From the NCBI GenBank assembly GCA_038232935.1, contig JBBSMX010000079.1, positions 1 to 19,899 of the forward strand: a DNA stretch of 19,899 nt, written 5' to 3'. The DNA comes from JBBSMX01 sp038232935 (GTDB lineage Bacteria > Bacteroidota > Rhodothermia > Rhodothermales > JANQRZ01). Numbering within the stretch: position 1 is the first letter of the stretch; the number at the start of each line of letters is the position of its first letter. This document shows positions 1-7,220 of this stretch, piece after piece. The notes under the pieces are model-generated. The model saw only the letters and a program-made list of their open reading frames with translations, did no database searches and was not told the origin of the DNA. Both the position numbers and the translations under genes were made by a program.

Positions 1-31
1 AGCTGGGTCAGCCCCTAATCTTTAGGGACTC

Positions 32-194
32 AGAAACTGTTTGGGGAGCAGGTTCGAGCGCGAGCGAGAATCGATGGAGCCGATTCGCAAGGCGCGTGAG
101 GAGCTCGGTGCCATAGCATCGGGCGACGAACGCAACGCCGCGAGCGGGTTCAGCGGCCTCGCGCAGCCCGGAGCCGTTTCCCCAAACAGTTTCT
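32..194. mobile_element. MITE-like or IS-remnant element with 16-bp terminal inverted repeats
   Basis: The sequence agaaactgtttgggga at 32-47 recurs as its exact reverse complement at 179-194, enclosing 131 bp. A pair of perfect 16-bp arms at this distance is unlikely by chance. The AGAAACTGTTT-type end resembles terminal repeats of some IS5-like elements, but the IS family cannot be fixed from sequence alone. The interior is too short for a transposase. A 40-codon ORF (ATG at 74, TAA at 194-196) fills most of the element and terminates in the right arm; it matches nothing I recognise. No clear target-site duplication is visible (left flank ends in CTC, right flank begins AAA). It ends about 65 bp before the first gene, so it may shape that gene's upstream region. 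Confidence 0.4.
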
Positions 195-258
195 AAACCC
201 TCTACCTACGTCCGGCATCTTACTGATACCTCCTCTACCAGACGCGACGGACGCCACG

Positions 259-873
259 ATGAAGCCTTCTACACTCTTTCTGCTCGGCCTCGTTGTGCTC
301 AGCTCCCCCGCCTGTGCCCAGCAGGCGCGCCCCGACCTGTACGACTGCGAAGGCTGCGAGGCCATCCATGAGCACGCTTTCGACGACCTCGACTGGCAAA
401 CTACGATCCCGCCCGAGGCCGAAGCCGGCGAGCCGCTCCTCCTCAGCGGCACCGTCTACCGGACCGATGGCACCACGCCCGCGCCCGGCGTCGTCTACGC
501 CTACCACACCAACGCCGAGGGCGTCTACCCCACGCGAGGCGGCGAGACCGGCTGGGCACGGCGGCACGGCTACCTGCGCGGCTGGGTGAAGACGGACAGC
601 CGGGGCCGATACCGGTTTCGCACCATCCGGCCGGCTCCATATCCGGGGCGGCGCAACCCGGCTCACATCCACATGACGGTAAAGGAGCCGGATCATCCGG
701 AGTATTGGATCGAGGAGGTGGTGTTCGCGGATGACCCGTCTGTAACGTCCGCGTATCGTCGTGAGCAGGAGGGGCGGGGCGGCTCGGGGATTGTCGAGCT
801 CACCCGCGATGAAGAAGGGGGCTGGCACGGCGTGCGCGACATCGTCCTGGAACGCCACCCGGAGGGCCGATGA
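259..873 (+). CDS. Exported intradiol ring-cleavage dioxygenase-like protein
   Basis: A 204-residue protein of the protocatechuate 3,4-dioxygenase/catechol 1,2-dioxygenase fold, which uses non-heme Fe(III) to cleave catechol-type rings. The four family iron ligands are all identifiable: Tyr90 (in AEGVYP), Tyr128 (in RPAPYPGR), and His136 and His138 (in PAHIHM). The loop between Tyr128 and His136 is shorter than in protocatechuate dioxygenase. Residues 1-20 form a signal peptide ending ACA before QQ, a good signal peptidase I site; Cys19 makes a lipoprotein a weaker alternative. The protein is therefore probably periplasmic or exported, as in a subgroup of uncharacterised bacterial intradiol-like proteins whose substrates are unknown. 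Its stop overlaps the next ATG (ATGA), so it is probably co-translated with the YceI-like lipoprotein. The fold is well supported; the substrate is unknown. Confidence 0.85.
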   Translation: MKPSTLFLLGLVVLSSPACAQQARPDLYDCEGCEAIHEHAFDDLDWQTTIPPEAEAGEPLLLSGTVYRTDGTTPAPGVVYAYHTNAEGVYPTRGGETGWARRHGYLRGWVKTDSRGRYRFRTIRPAPYPGRRNPAHIHMTVKEPDHPEYWIEEVVFADDPSVTSAYRREQEGRGGSGIVELTRDEEGGWHGVRDIVLERHPEGR

Positions 874-1514
874 AACGCCTCCTGCTCATGGCCTTCGTGA
901 TGCTACTCGGTGGTTGCCAGCAAGGAGACAGGCCGGCGTCTCATACGAGCGACTTTGTCCTCCAGGCGAACGTGGCACAAGGGGATACGCTCTACGTGGA
1001 TACCCTGCGCTCCCTCGTCCGGTGGAAGGGCACGAAGTTCTGGGGGCTGGGCAAGCACGAAGGGCTCGTACGTGTTGACTCCGGAGAGCTCTACGTCCAT
1101 AACGGCGAGGTCACGGGGGGCGCATTCGTCATCGACATGCGCTCCATCGAGGTGACCGACATCCCCAAGAGTGACCCGGTCCCGCGACGAAGGCTGCGCG
1201 ATCACTTGATGAGCGAGGACTTCTTTGCGGTAGCGGCCTACCCCACCGCTCGCTTCGTGCTCGCCGACGTGACGCGGCGGCAGGGGCGGGCGTATTCCAT
1301 CACGGGGAACTTAACCCTGCGAGGCCGCACGCACCCGATCACGTTCGAGGCCGAGATCTCCGTGCTCTCTCTCCAAGCGCTGGAAGCTACAGCGACGTTC
1401 AGCATCGACCGCCAGCGCTGGGGCGTGGCCTACCGGGGCTCCCGCCTCACTAACGACCTCGTGGACGACGACATCTACCTCGACCTTCTACTTGTTGCCG
1501 AGACGGCGGAGTAG
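870..1514 (+). CDS. YceI-family lipoprotein
   Basis: A 214-residue protein. Residues 1-16 are a lipoprotein signal with lipobox LGGC (Cys16 lipidated), so it is membrane-anchored and faces the periplasm. The mature part has the YceI pattern: a start like 'D..RS.V.W.G.K' (residues about 45-57), a central 'G.F.IDM.SI...D' block, 'L...DFF....YP.A.F' and 'Y.ITGNLTLRG.T.PI.F', followed by the terminal beta-strands. YceI proteins are lipocalin-like beta-barrels that bind isoprenoids or other amphiphiles; no enzymatic role is established for most. The ATG overlaps the upstream dioxygenase stop, implying translational coupling. The family call is firm; the ligand is unknown. Confidence 0.85.
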   Translation: MKRLLLMAFVMLLGGCQQGDRPASHTSDFVLQANVAQGDTLYVDTLRSLVRWKGTKFWGLGKHEGLVRVDSGELYVHNGEVTGGAFVIDMRSIEVTDIPKSDPVPRRRLRDHLMSEDFFAVAAYPTARFVLADVTRRQGRAYSITGNLTLRGRTHPITFEAEISVLSLQALEATATFSIDRQRWGVAYRGSRLTNDLVDDDIYLDLLLVAETAE

Positions 1515-1589
1515 CGCCCGTCCTGTATCACAGGCACGAACGACCCGTCGGAGCATGAGGACCCCGTCGGGGCGTTGAAAAAGGGCTGG
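1515..1589. other. Short convergent intergenic region
   Basis: A 75-bp gap between the yceI-like stop and the end of the opposing redoxin gene. It holds two small hairpins, CCTGT-atc-ACAGG at 1522-1534 and CCCC-gtc-GGGG at 1562-1572. Neither is followed by a T-run in the right orientation, so neither is a convincing intrinsic terminator. Confidence 0.3.
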
Positions 1590-2171
1590 CTAGACCTCCC
1601 CGGCCTGCGTGGAGTCGGCGGGGCTCGGGTCGAGGAGGCCGTCGAGCAGGGCGAGCATCATGCGCCGCGTGAGGGCGCCATACTCGGTGCGGGCGATGCG
1701 GCCCTCGCGGTCGATGATGATGGTGGTGGGGAGGACGGAGATGCCGCCGTAGCGATTCGACACGTTGAAGGCGGGGTCGAGCAGGAGGGGGTAGGTCACG
1801 CCTAGCTCGGCGGCGAAGGGCAGGAGCTCGTCCGCACTCTCGGTGTCCTGCGAGATTCCGACGATCTGCAGGCCCGCGCTGCCCAGCTCCCGGTGGAGCT
1901 TTTCGAGATCGGGCATCTCGGCGAGGCACGGCAGGCACCACGTCGCCCAGAAGTTCAGCACGACGACCTCGCCCCGGTGCTCGGAGAGGGTGAACGAACC
2001 GCCGTCGAGCGTCGGCAGCGTGAAGTCCGGGGCCGGGAAGTTCTCGTACCCAGCGTCCGTCGCCGGCTCCGGCGCGGGCGGCGGCTCCGACTCTGTCTGA
2101 GGCCGGCAGCCGATGAGCGAGACGGCGAGGAGGAGGGGCAGGCAGCAACGGAGCGGGCGGGGCATCGGCAT
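1590..2171 (-). CDS. TlpA/ResA-like thiol-disulfide oxidoreductase lipoprotein
   Basis: A 193-residue periplasm-facing thioredoxin-fold protein. The N-terminus is a lipoprotein signal with lipobox LIGC (Cys22), followed by a Pro/Glu-rich linker (about 23-45). The redoxin domain has the AhpC/TSA-TlpA form 'PAPDFTLPTLDG', the active site WCLPC (Cys79 and Cys82), and the cis-proline in VLPTT (Pro148). TlpA/ResA proteins reduce disulfides in apocytochromes c or other exported proteins. The start is taken at 2171, where TGATG overlaps the ytxJ stop; a second in-frame ATG two codons later (2165) is possible. Co-transcription with ytxJ suggests a thiol-homeostasis operon. The substrate cannot be read from sequence. 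Confidence 0.9.
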   Translation of the reverse strand: MPMPRPLRCCLPLLLAVSLIGCRPQTESEPPPAPEPATDAGYENFPAPDFTLPTLDGGSFTLSEHRGEVVVLNFWATWCLPCLAEMPDLEKLHRELGSAGLQIVGISQDTESADELLPFAAELGVTYPLLLDPAFNVSNRYGGISVLPTTIIIDREGRIARTEYGALTRRMMLALLDGLLDPSPADSTQAGEV

Positions 2172-2521
2172 CAGGCAAGGTCGCGGGCGTGCTCGGCGGC
2201 GGCGCGGAGGGCGTCGGTGGAGATGTCGTAGTGGCTCGCGTGGTAGACCGCCTCGCCGTCCTTGACGATCAGCGCCTGCGGCGTCTCGTGGCGCACGCCG
2301 AGCGTCTCGGCGATCTGGTTGGAGACGTCGCGGGCGTACTGCACGACGACGGTGTAGAGCGGGAGGTCATCCGTTCCTTCGAGTCCGACGAACTCCTTCT
2401 GCCCCCGCGCCGAAATGGGGCAGGCGATGGAGTGCTTGAGGAGCGCGACGGGGTGCTGCTTCGACGCCTTCAGGAGGGCGTCGAAGTCGGAGGGATTGAG
2501 GAGGGTTTGAACCTGGGCCAT
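2171..2521 (-). CDS. ytxJ: Bacillithiol-system redox-active protein YtxJ (monothiol bacilliredoxin-like)
   Basis: A 116-residue thioredoxin-fold protein. The signature KHSIACPIS is the family's KHSxxCPIS motif, with a single active-site Cys and no second Cys, as expected of monothiol YtxJ/BrxC. The cis-Pro region (HETPQALIV) and a C-terminal 'VYHASHYDIS' segment also match. The family is proposed to reverse S-bacillithiolation of proteins, implying that this organism makes bacillithiol. There is no signal peptide, so it is cytoplasmic. The open frame extends upstream to 2728, but that extension crosses the divergent promoter region, overlaps pepF and has no family similarity; ATG 2521 gives the family-length protein. 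Its stop overlaps the start of the tlpA-like gene. Confidence 0.88.
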   Translation of the reverse strand: MAQVQTLLNPSDFDALLKASKQHPVALLKHSIACPISARGQKEFVGLEGTDDLPLYTVVVQYARDVSNQIAETLGVRHETPQALIVKDGEAVYHASHYDISTDALRAAAEHARDLA

Positions 2522-2599
2522 GACGGAACCTGAGAGGAGCGGGTACGGATAGAAGGGGCATTCCAACCCGCCGAGCCGGGCAGAGGTTGCATCCGTCCG

Positions 2600-2609
2600 C
2601 CCCCCCCCC
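2600..2609. repeat. Poly-C tract (10 C) in the divergent ytxJ/pepF promoter region
   Basis: Ten consecutive C residues lie in the 151-bp spacer between the divergent ytxJ and pepF starts. Homopolymers of this length are slippage-prone and can change promoter spacing. No canonical promoter pair could be aligned around it, so a regulatory role is only a possibility. Confidence 0.35.
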
Positions 2610-2672
2610 GTCGCCCGTACTGTAGAGTTGTGGCATGCCGCGACTCTACCTCCCATCCTGACACCCCGCTCT

Positions 2673-4478
2673 ATGACTCCGACCGTCTCCGAAACCACCG
2701 GCGCTGAAGACGTACGCTGGAACCTCACCGACCTCTACGCCGACACCGACGCGCTCGACGCGGCCCTCCGGTCGGCCGACGCCGACGCGGCCCGCTTTGC
2801 GGAGACCTACCGAGATCGCCTCGCCGACCTCGACCCGGAGAGGTTTGCGGGCGCGATGGGAGCGCTGGAGGCCATCCACGACCGGCTGGGCCGCGCCTAC
2901 ACCTACGCCTACCTCCACTGGTCCACGAACACCGAGGACGCCGAGCGCGGCGGCCTCCTCCAGCGGGTCCGCGAGGCGTACACCCACGCCAGCCAGAAAC
3001 TCATCTTCTTCGATGTGGAGTGGGCGAAGATGGACGACGCCCGCGCCGCCGCCTTCCTCGACGCCGACGTCCTCGCCCCCTACCGCCACCACCTCGAGCT
3101 CCAACGTCTCCGGCGCGAGCACATCCTCACCGAGGGGGAGGAGCGCGTGCTCTCCGAGAAAGCCGTCACCGGCAACGCCGCGTGGAACCGGTTCTTCGAC
3201 GAGACGCTCGGGGCCGCCCGGTTCGAGCTGCGCGGCGAGACGCTCCCCGAGCAGGCCGTCCTCTCCAAGCTCCACGACCCCGACCGCAGCCTCCGCCGCG
3301 ATGCCGCGCTCTCGCTCACCGAGGGGCTGGAGCGCCTCACCCGCCCGCTCACCTACGTCTTCAACACCGTCCTCGCCGATAAGGCCTCGACGGACCGGCT
3401 CCGCCACTACCCCCACTGGCTCGCCTCGCGCAACCTCGACAACGAGATCGCCGACGCCTCGGTGCAGGCGCTCATCGACGCCGTGACGAGTCGGTACGAC
3501 CTCTCCGAGCGCTTCTACCGGCTCAAGCGCCGCCTGCTCGGGCTCGACGAGATGATGGATTACGACCGCTACGCGCCCGTCGGCGAAACGGAGCGGCACT
3601 ACGACTGGGACGAGGCCCGCGACACCGTGCTCGACGCCTACACCGCGTTCCACCCGCGCATGGGCGCTATCACGGAGCAGTTCTTCGACGGCCGCTGGAT
3701 TGACGCGCCCGTGGCGGAAGGCAAGCGCGGCGGCGCATTCAGCCACGGGGCCGTCCCGAGCGCGCACCCGTACATCCTGATGAACTTCACCGGGCGCATT
3801 CGGGACGTGCAGACGCTCGCCCACGAGCTCGGCCACGGCGTCCACCAATTCCTCTCCCGCGAGCAGGGCGTCTTCCACGCCGACACGCCCCTCACGACGG
3901 CCGAGACGGCGTCCGTCTTCGGCGAGATGCTCGTCTTCCAGCGCCTCATCGACCGGGAGACGGAACCCCGAGCCCGCCTCGCCATGCTCGTCCAGAAGAT
4001 CGACGACTCGATGGCGACGGTCTTCCGGCAGGTCACGATGAACCGGTTCGAGCACGCCATCCACTCGCACCGGCGCGACGAGGGCGAGCTGACGACCGAG
4101 CAGTTCGGCGACGTGTGGATGGAGACGCAGCGGCGGATGTACGGCGAGGTCGTCACGCTCGGCGACCACTACCGGCGGTGGTGGAGCTACATCCCCCACT
4201 TCGTCCACACCCCCGGCTACGTCTACGCTTACGCCTTCGGCGAACTCCTCGTGCTCGCCCTCTACGCCCGCTACCGCGACGGGCAGGACGGCTTCACCGA
4301 CGGCTACCTCGACCTCCTCCGCGCCGGCGGCAGCGACTGGCCGCACGTCCTCGTCGGCCGCCTCGGCATCGACCTGCAGGACCCGGCGTTCTGGCAGCAG
4401 GGGCTCGGCGCGATTGAGGATCTGATCGTGGAGGCCGAAACGGCGGCGGGGGGGTGTAGCCCGCTAGCAACGCAGTAG
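2673..4478 (+). CDS. pepF: Oligoendopeptidase F, M3 family zinc metallopeptidase
   Basis: A 601-residue cytoplasmic peptidase that hydrolyses oligopeptides. The zinc motif HELGH is at residues 384-388, with the third zinc ligand Glu411 in AETAS, the arrangement of the M3 family. The region after it (MNRFEHAIH, then YIPHFVHTPGYVYAYAFGELL) is typical of PepF, including substrate-binding His/Tyr residues. The N-terminal helical half begins with the characteristic 'WNLTDLYAD'. The length is normal for the family. The start at 2673 (MTPTVSE) is chosen over an in-frame TTG at 2628, because the extra 15 residues are atypical and cover the likely promoter. No signal peptide is present. Downstream genes appear unrelated in function. 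Confidence 0.95.
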   Translation: MTPTVSETTGAEDVRWNLTDLYADTDALDAALRSADADAARFAETYRDRLADLDPERFAGAMGALEAIHDRLGRAYTYAYLHWSTNTEDAERGGLLQRVREAYTHASQKLIFFDVEWAKMDDARAAAFLDADVLAPYRHHLELQRLRREHILTEGEERVLSEKAVTGNAAWNRFFDETLGAARFELRGETLPEQAVLSKLHDPDRSLRRDAALSLTEGLERLTRPLTYVFNTVLADKASTDRLRHYPHWLASRNLDNEIADASVQALIDAVTSRYDLSERFYRLKRRLLGLDEMMDYDRYAPVGETERHYDWDEARDTVLDAYTAFHPRMGAITEQFFDGRWIDAPVAEGKRGGAFSHGAVPSAHPYILMNFTGRIRDVQTLAHELGHGVHQFLSREQGVFHADTPLTTAETASVFGEMLVFQRLIDRETEPRARLAMLVQKIDDSMATVFRQVTMNRFEHAIHSHRRDEGELTTEQFGDVWMETQRRMYGEVVTLGDHYRRWWSYIPHFVHTPGYVYAYAFGELLVLALYARYRDGQDGFTDGYLDLLRAGGSDWPHVLVGRLGIDLQDPAFWQQGLGAIEDLIVEAETAAGGCSPLATQ

Positions 4479-4522
4479 GTAGCCCGATGAGGCAATGTCG
4501 AGCCGCAGACTCCGCGAGGGGG

Positions 4523-4553
4523 TTGCGGCTCGGCGCGTTCTGCCCTATGCTAC
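4523..4553 (+). promoter_or_regulatory. Candidate promoter for the methyltransferase gene
   Basis: TTG at 4523-4525 is followed after 20 bp by TATGCTAC at 4546-4553. This fits either a Bacteroidota-type -33/-7 pair (TTG, TAnnTTTG-like) or a sigma70-type TTGCGG-N17-TATGCT. It lies 45-52 bp before the proposed GTG start at 4598 and overlaps the alternative ATG at 4547, arguing against that ATG. Sequence-only prediction. Confidence 0.3.
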
Positions 4554-4597
4554 GGCCTGTCTTCCCCTCTCACCCCGAGGCCGTTATCCTTCCTGCC

Positions 4598-5251
4598 GTG
4601 CCCGACTCCGAGCCGACGCCCCCGCCCGTTTCCCTCGCCGACCGTTCCGCGTTCTGGGACGCCCGCTTCGGGAGCGAAGTCTACACCTACGGCACCCGGC
4701 CGAACGCCTTCATCGCGCAGGAAGCGCACCGCTTCCCGGCGGGGAGTGAGATCGCGGATCTCGGGTCGGGCGAGGGCCGCAACGCCGTCTTTCTCGCCGA
4801 GCAAGGCTACCGCGTCACGGCACTGGACTACGCCGAAGCCGGGCTCGAAAAGACACGCGCGCGTGCCCGAGAACGCGGCGTACACGTCGACACCGTGCAG
4901 GCGGATCTGGCGTACTGGATGCCGTCCCGGCAGTGGGACGGGGCGATCTGCACGTTCGTTCACCTGCGTTTCGGCGAGCGGGTCCGGTTCTACACCGCGG
5001 TCCAGGCGGCGCTGAAGCCCGGTGGCCTCTTCGTCGCCGAGTGGTTCCGACCGGAGCAGCGGAAGGACGGCTACACCTCGGGTGGCCCGCCTACGCTCGA
5101 CCTCATGACGAAGCTGCGCGAGCTGGAGCAGCACTTCATCTGGGGCGACATCCTCCTCTGCGAGCCCGCCGAAGTGACGCTCAACGAGGGCCCGTTCCAC
5201 CAGGGCCCCGCCGCCACCGTCCGCTTCATCTTCCGGAAGGGTAACGTCTGA
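4598..5251 (+). CDS. Class I SAM-dependent methyltransferase, TehB-like
   Basis: A 217-residue Rossmann-fold methyltransferase. The N-terminal block 'FWDARFGSEVYTYGTRPNAF' (residues about 19-38) is typical of a TehB/thiopurine-methyltransferase-like subgroup. SAM motif I is IADLGSGEGRNAVFLA (52-67), motif II the acidic VTALDYAE, and later come 'WDGAICTFVHL' and 'LKPGGLFVAEWF'. The substrate is unknown; tellurite, thiols and small metabolites all occur in this broad group. The start is uncertain: GTG 4598 is preferred because a promoter-like element overlaps ATG 4547 and the sequence upstream of it is not conserved-looking; ATG 4487 would also be in frame. No signal peptide. It stands alone between pepF and an outer-membrane protein gene. 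Confidence 0.82.
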   Translation: MPDSEPTPPPVSLADRSAFWDARFGSEVYTYGTRPNAFIAQEAHRFPAGSEIADLGSGEGRNAVFLAEQGYRVTALDYAEAGLEKTRARARERGVHVDTVQADLAYWMPSRQWDGAICTFVHLRFGERVRFYTAVQAALKPGGLFVAEWFRPEQRKDGYTSGGPPTLDLMTKLRELEQHFIWGDILLCEPAEVTLNEGPFHQGPAATVRFIFRKGNV

Positions 5252-5285
5252 GCCGCGTAGGTGCGTTCGTTTCGCTCGGGCTCCG

Positions 5286-5293
5286 TATGTTCT
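5286..5293 (+). promoter_or_regulatory. Candidate -10/-7 element for the outer-membrane protein gene
   Basis: TATGTTCT lies 31 bp before the last base preceding the ATG at 5324 and resembles the TATGCT/TATCTT elements ahead of other genes here. No good upstream -35/-33 partner is visible. Weak prediction. Confidence 0.2.
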
Positions 5294-5323
5294 CGGAGAC
5301 CCGTTCGACGTGCCTCCGACTCG

Positions 5324-6004
5324 ATGAAGCTGCTGGTTTCGCTCGCCCTCACGTGTACGCTCGCTGCCCCGACGACGGCGTCGGCGCAGATCATGTCCGC
5401 CGTCACCGGGCTGTTCGACTCCGTCAATAGCATCTCCTTCTCCGTCGGCGGCGGGCAGATCGTCGGCGACACGGAGCTGGAGGCCGACTGCCTCGGCGGG
5501 AACGTCTGCGCGATGGGGATCGAGGTCTTCCTCGACCTACCCTCGCCGGATGGGATCGAGCTCGAACTCGGGCTCGGCACGAGCTTCCTGCGCGGATTCG
5601 AGGCGAAGGAGCCGACGCTCGACCTGCGCGGCTCGGTCCGCACGCTCCCGGTGGTCTCGGTGTTCGTGACGCGGCCGGAGGTGTTCGGGGGCGCGGTGGT
5701 GCAGCCCTACGCCGGGCTCAACTTCGGCTTCGCCCAACTGTGGAACATGCGCGGCTACGACGCCGAGGGCACGCAGTACGAGGTGGACAGCGAAGCGTTC
5801 GAGGTCGGCGTGACCGTGGGGGCGTTCGTGAATGCGGCCATTCTGAGCGGGCTGTTCGTCGAGGGAACGTACCGCCACCGCCGGTTCGACAGCCTCGACT
5901 GGACGATCCCCGGCGCGCCGCAGCTCCCGGCGGGCTGGCCTCGTGAGCTCAACGTCAGCACCGCCTTTGTCACCGTCGGCTGGCAGTTCCGGCTGACGGA
6001 ATAG
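5324..6004 (+). CDS. Small outer-membrane beta-barrel protein, hypothetical
   Basis: A 226-residue protein with a clear Sec signal peptide (hydrophobic core LLVSLALTCTLAAP, cleavage after ASA at residue 21). The mature part consists of alternating amphipathic strands rich in Gly, Phe and Val (for example 'SISFSVGGGQIVG', 'IELELGLGTSFL', 'VQPYAGLNFGFA') and ends in a strand 'TVGWQFRLTE', consistent with an OmpA/OmpW-like 8-10-strand barrel. Two cysteines (DCLGGNVC) sit in a probable extracellular loop. No specific family is recognised. The open frame extends upstream to a GTG at 5261, but only ATG 5324 places the signal peptide at the N-terminus. It converges on the DUF819 gene with a 19-bp gap. 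Confidence 0.75.
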   Translation: MKLLVSLALTCTLAAPTTASAQIMSAVTGLFDSVNSISFSVGGGQIVGDTELEADCLGGNVCAMGIEVFLDLPSPDGIELELGLGTSFLRGFEAKEPTLDLRGSVRTLPVVSVFVTRPEVFGGAVVQPYAGLNFGFAQLWNMRGYDAEGTQYEVDSEAFEVGVTVGAFVNAAILSGLFVEGTYRHRRFDSLDWTIPGAPQLPAGWPRELNVSTAFVTVGWQFRLTE

Positions 6005-6023
6005 CGGCTGCCCAGGCACCCGC

Positions 6024-7220
6024 TCAAGCGCCCGCGACGAGGGCGAGCAGCCACGCGCAGCCGAGCGCGGCATAGATCCCGAGCACGTAGCCTGCGACCG
6101 CCATCAGCAGCCCGACCGGCGCCATCGCGGGCAGATACACCCCGGCGACAATCGGCGCGCTCGCGGCCCCACCTACGTTCGCCATGCTGCCGGTCGCGAC
6201 GAAGAAGAGCGGGGCGCGGAGCAGCTTCGCCGCCAGAAACAGCAGGCCGATGTGGACGGACAGCCATACGACGCCCATCAGCAGATACGCCGGCGCATCG
6301 AGCACGGCCGCGAGGTCGGCTTTGGCGCCGATGCTGGTGAGGAGGAGGTAGAGCGCGGTGAACCCGATCCGGCTCGCGCCGTCCACCTCCAGCCGACGCA
6401 TTGGAGTGAACGAGAGGGCGAGCCCGATGGTCACGGCGATGAGCACGGCCCACGTCCCGCCCGAGATGATGGTCGGGTCGCCGAGCGAGGGGAGGCTCGC
6501 GCCGAGCACGCGCGCGAGGACGGCCGCCCCGAACCCGAGCCCGACGATGATGGCGACGCTCGCCGTCGTGGACGGTCGCCGTGTCTGGTCGATCTGCTGG
6601 AGCGTTTCGTTGACGCGCTCGATGGCCGTCATGTCGGCGTTCACCCAGCGGTCGAATCGGCCCTGCACGGCCGAGAGCGCCAGCAGAATCCCCATCCACC
6701 CGTATCCGACGAGCGTGTCGACGACGATGATCGGGGCGAGCCCGGCGTCGCTCAGCCCGACGCTCTCTTTGAGTGCGAGCATGTTCGCCGTCCCGCCGAT
6801 CCAGCTCCCCGAGAGCGCGGCCATCCCCTTCCACAGCTCCGGATCGCCGATGAACTGCCCGACAGCGAGGTAGGCGATGGGACCGCCGATCACGATCCCG
6901 AACGTCCCGACGAGCATCATCAGGAGGGCCATGCGGCCGAGGCTCAGGATCGCCGGGAGGTCGATGGTGATCATCAGCAGGAACAGCGCGAAGGGGAGGA
7001 GGACGTAGCTGAACCAGTCGTAGGCCGGGTTCGTGGCGGGTGTGACGCCGGCCGTCGTCAGGAGCATCGGGAGGAAGTAGGCCCAGATGACCGGCGGCAC
7101 GAACTCGAACAGCTTGCCGAAGGCGGCGACGCGCGAGAGCGCGAACACGCCCGCGAGGACGGCGGCGAGGAGCGCGGCGACGTGGGTGGGCTCGGTGAGG
7201 AGGGCGTCAGGAGGGGGCAT
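6024..7220 (-). CDS. DUF819 family multi-pass membrane protein
   Basis: A 398-residue integral membrane protein with about ten hydrophobic segments in two blocks (roughly residues 14-180 and 225-396), separated by a polar stretch containing 'GRFDRWVNADMTAIERVNETLQQ' (the first part near residue 185). Family-like features include 'VIWAYFLPMLLTTAGV', 'GSWIGGTANMLALKE' and 'ATGSMANVGGAASAPIVAG'; the two Gly/Asn-rich re-entrant-like motifs suggest an inverted-repeat transporter architecture. DUF819 proteins are predicted transporters of unknown substrate. The start is ATG 7220, after which the first membrane helix follows within 15 residues. It is transcribed divergently from hemA. The family call is firm; the function is unknown. 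Confidence 0.85.
   Translation of the reverse strand: MPPPDALLTEPTHVAALLAAVLAGVFALSRVAAFGKLFEFVPPVIWAYFLPMLLTTAGVTPATNPAYDWFSYVLLPFALFLLMITIDLPAILSLGRMALLMMLVGTFGIVIGGPIAYLAVGQFIGDPELWKGMAALSGSWIGGTANMLALKESVGLSDAGLAPIIVVDTLVGYGWMGILLALSAVQGRFDRWVNADMTAIERVNETLQQIDQTRRPSTTASVAIIVGLGFGAAVLARVLGASLPSLGDPTIISGGTWAVLIAVTIGLALSFTPMRRLEVDGASRIGFTALYLLLTSIGAKADLAAVLDAPAYLLMGVVWLSVHIGLLFLAAKLLRAPLFFVATGSMANVGGAASAPIVAGVYLPAMAPVGLLMAVAGYVLGIYAALGCAWLLALVAGA

Noticed and set aside
1522..1572. Two small hairpins as a bidirectional terminator
   Set aside because: Stems of 4-5 bp with no T-run downstream in either direction.
2522..2728. N-terminal extension of ytxJ
   Set aside because: It overlaps the divergent pepF start and its promoter region and has no YtxJ-like sequence.
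2646..4346. Minus-strand open frame antisense to pepF
   Set aside because: It mirrors pepF with a Val/Glu/Gly-rich composition typical of antisense shadows. PepF has all catalytic motifs.
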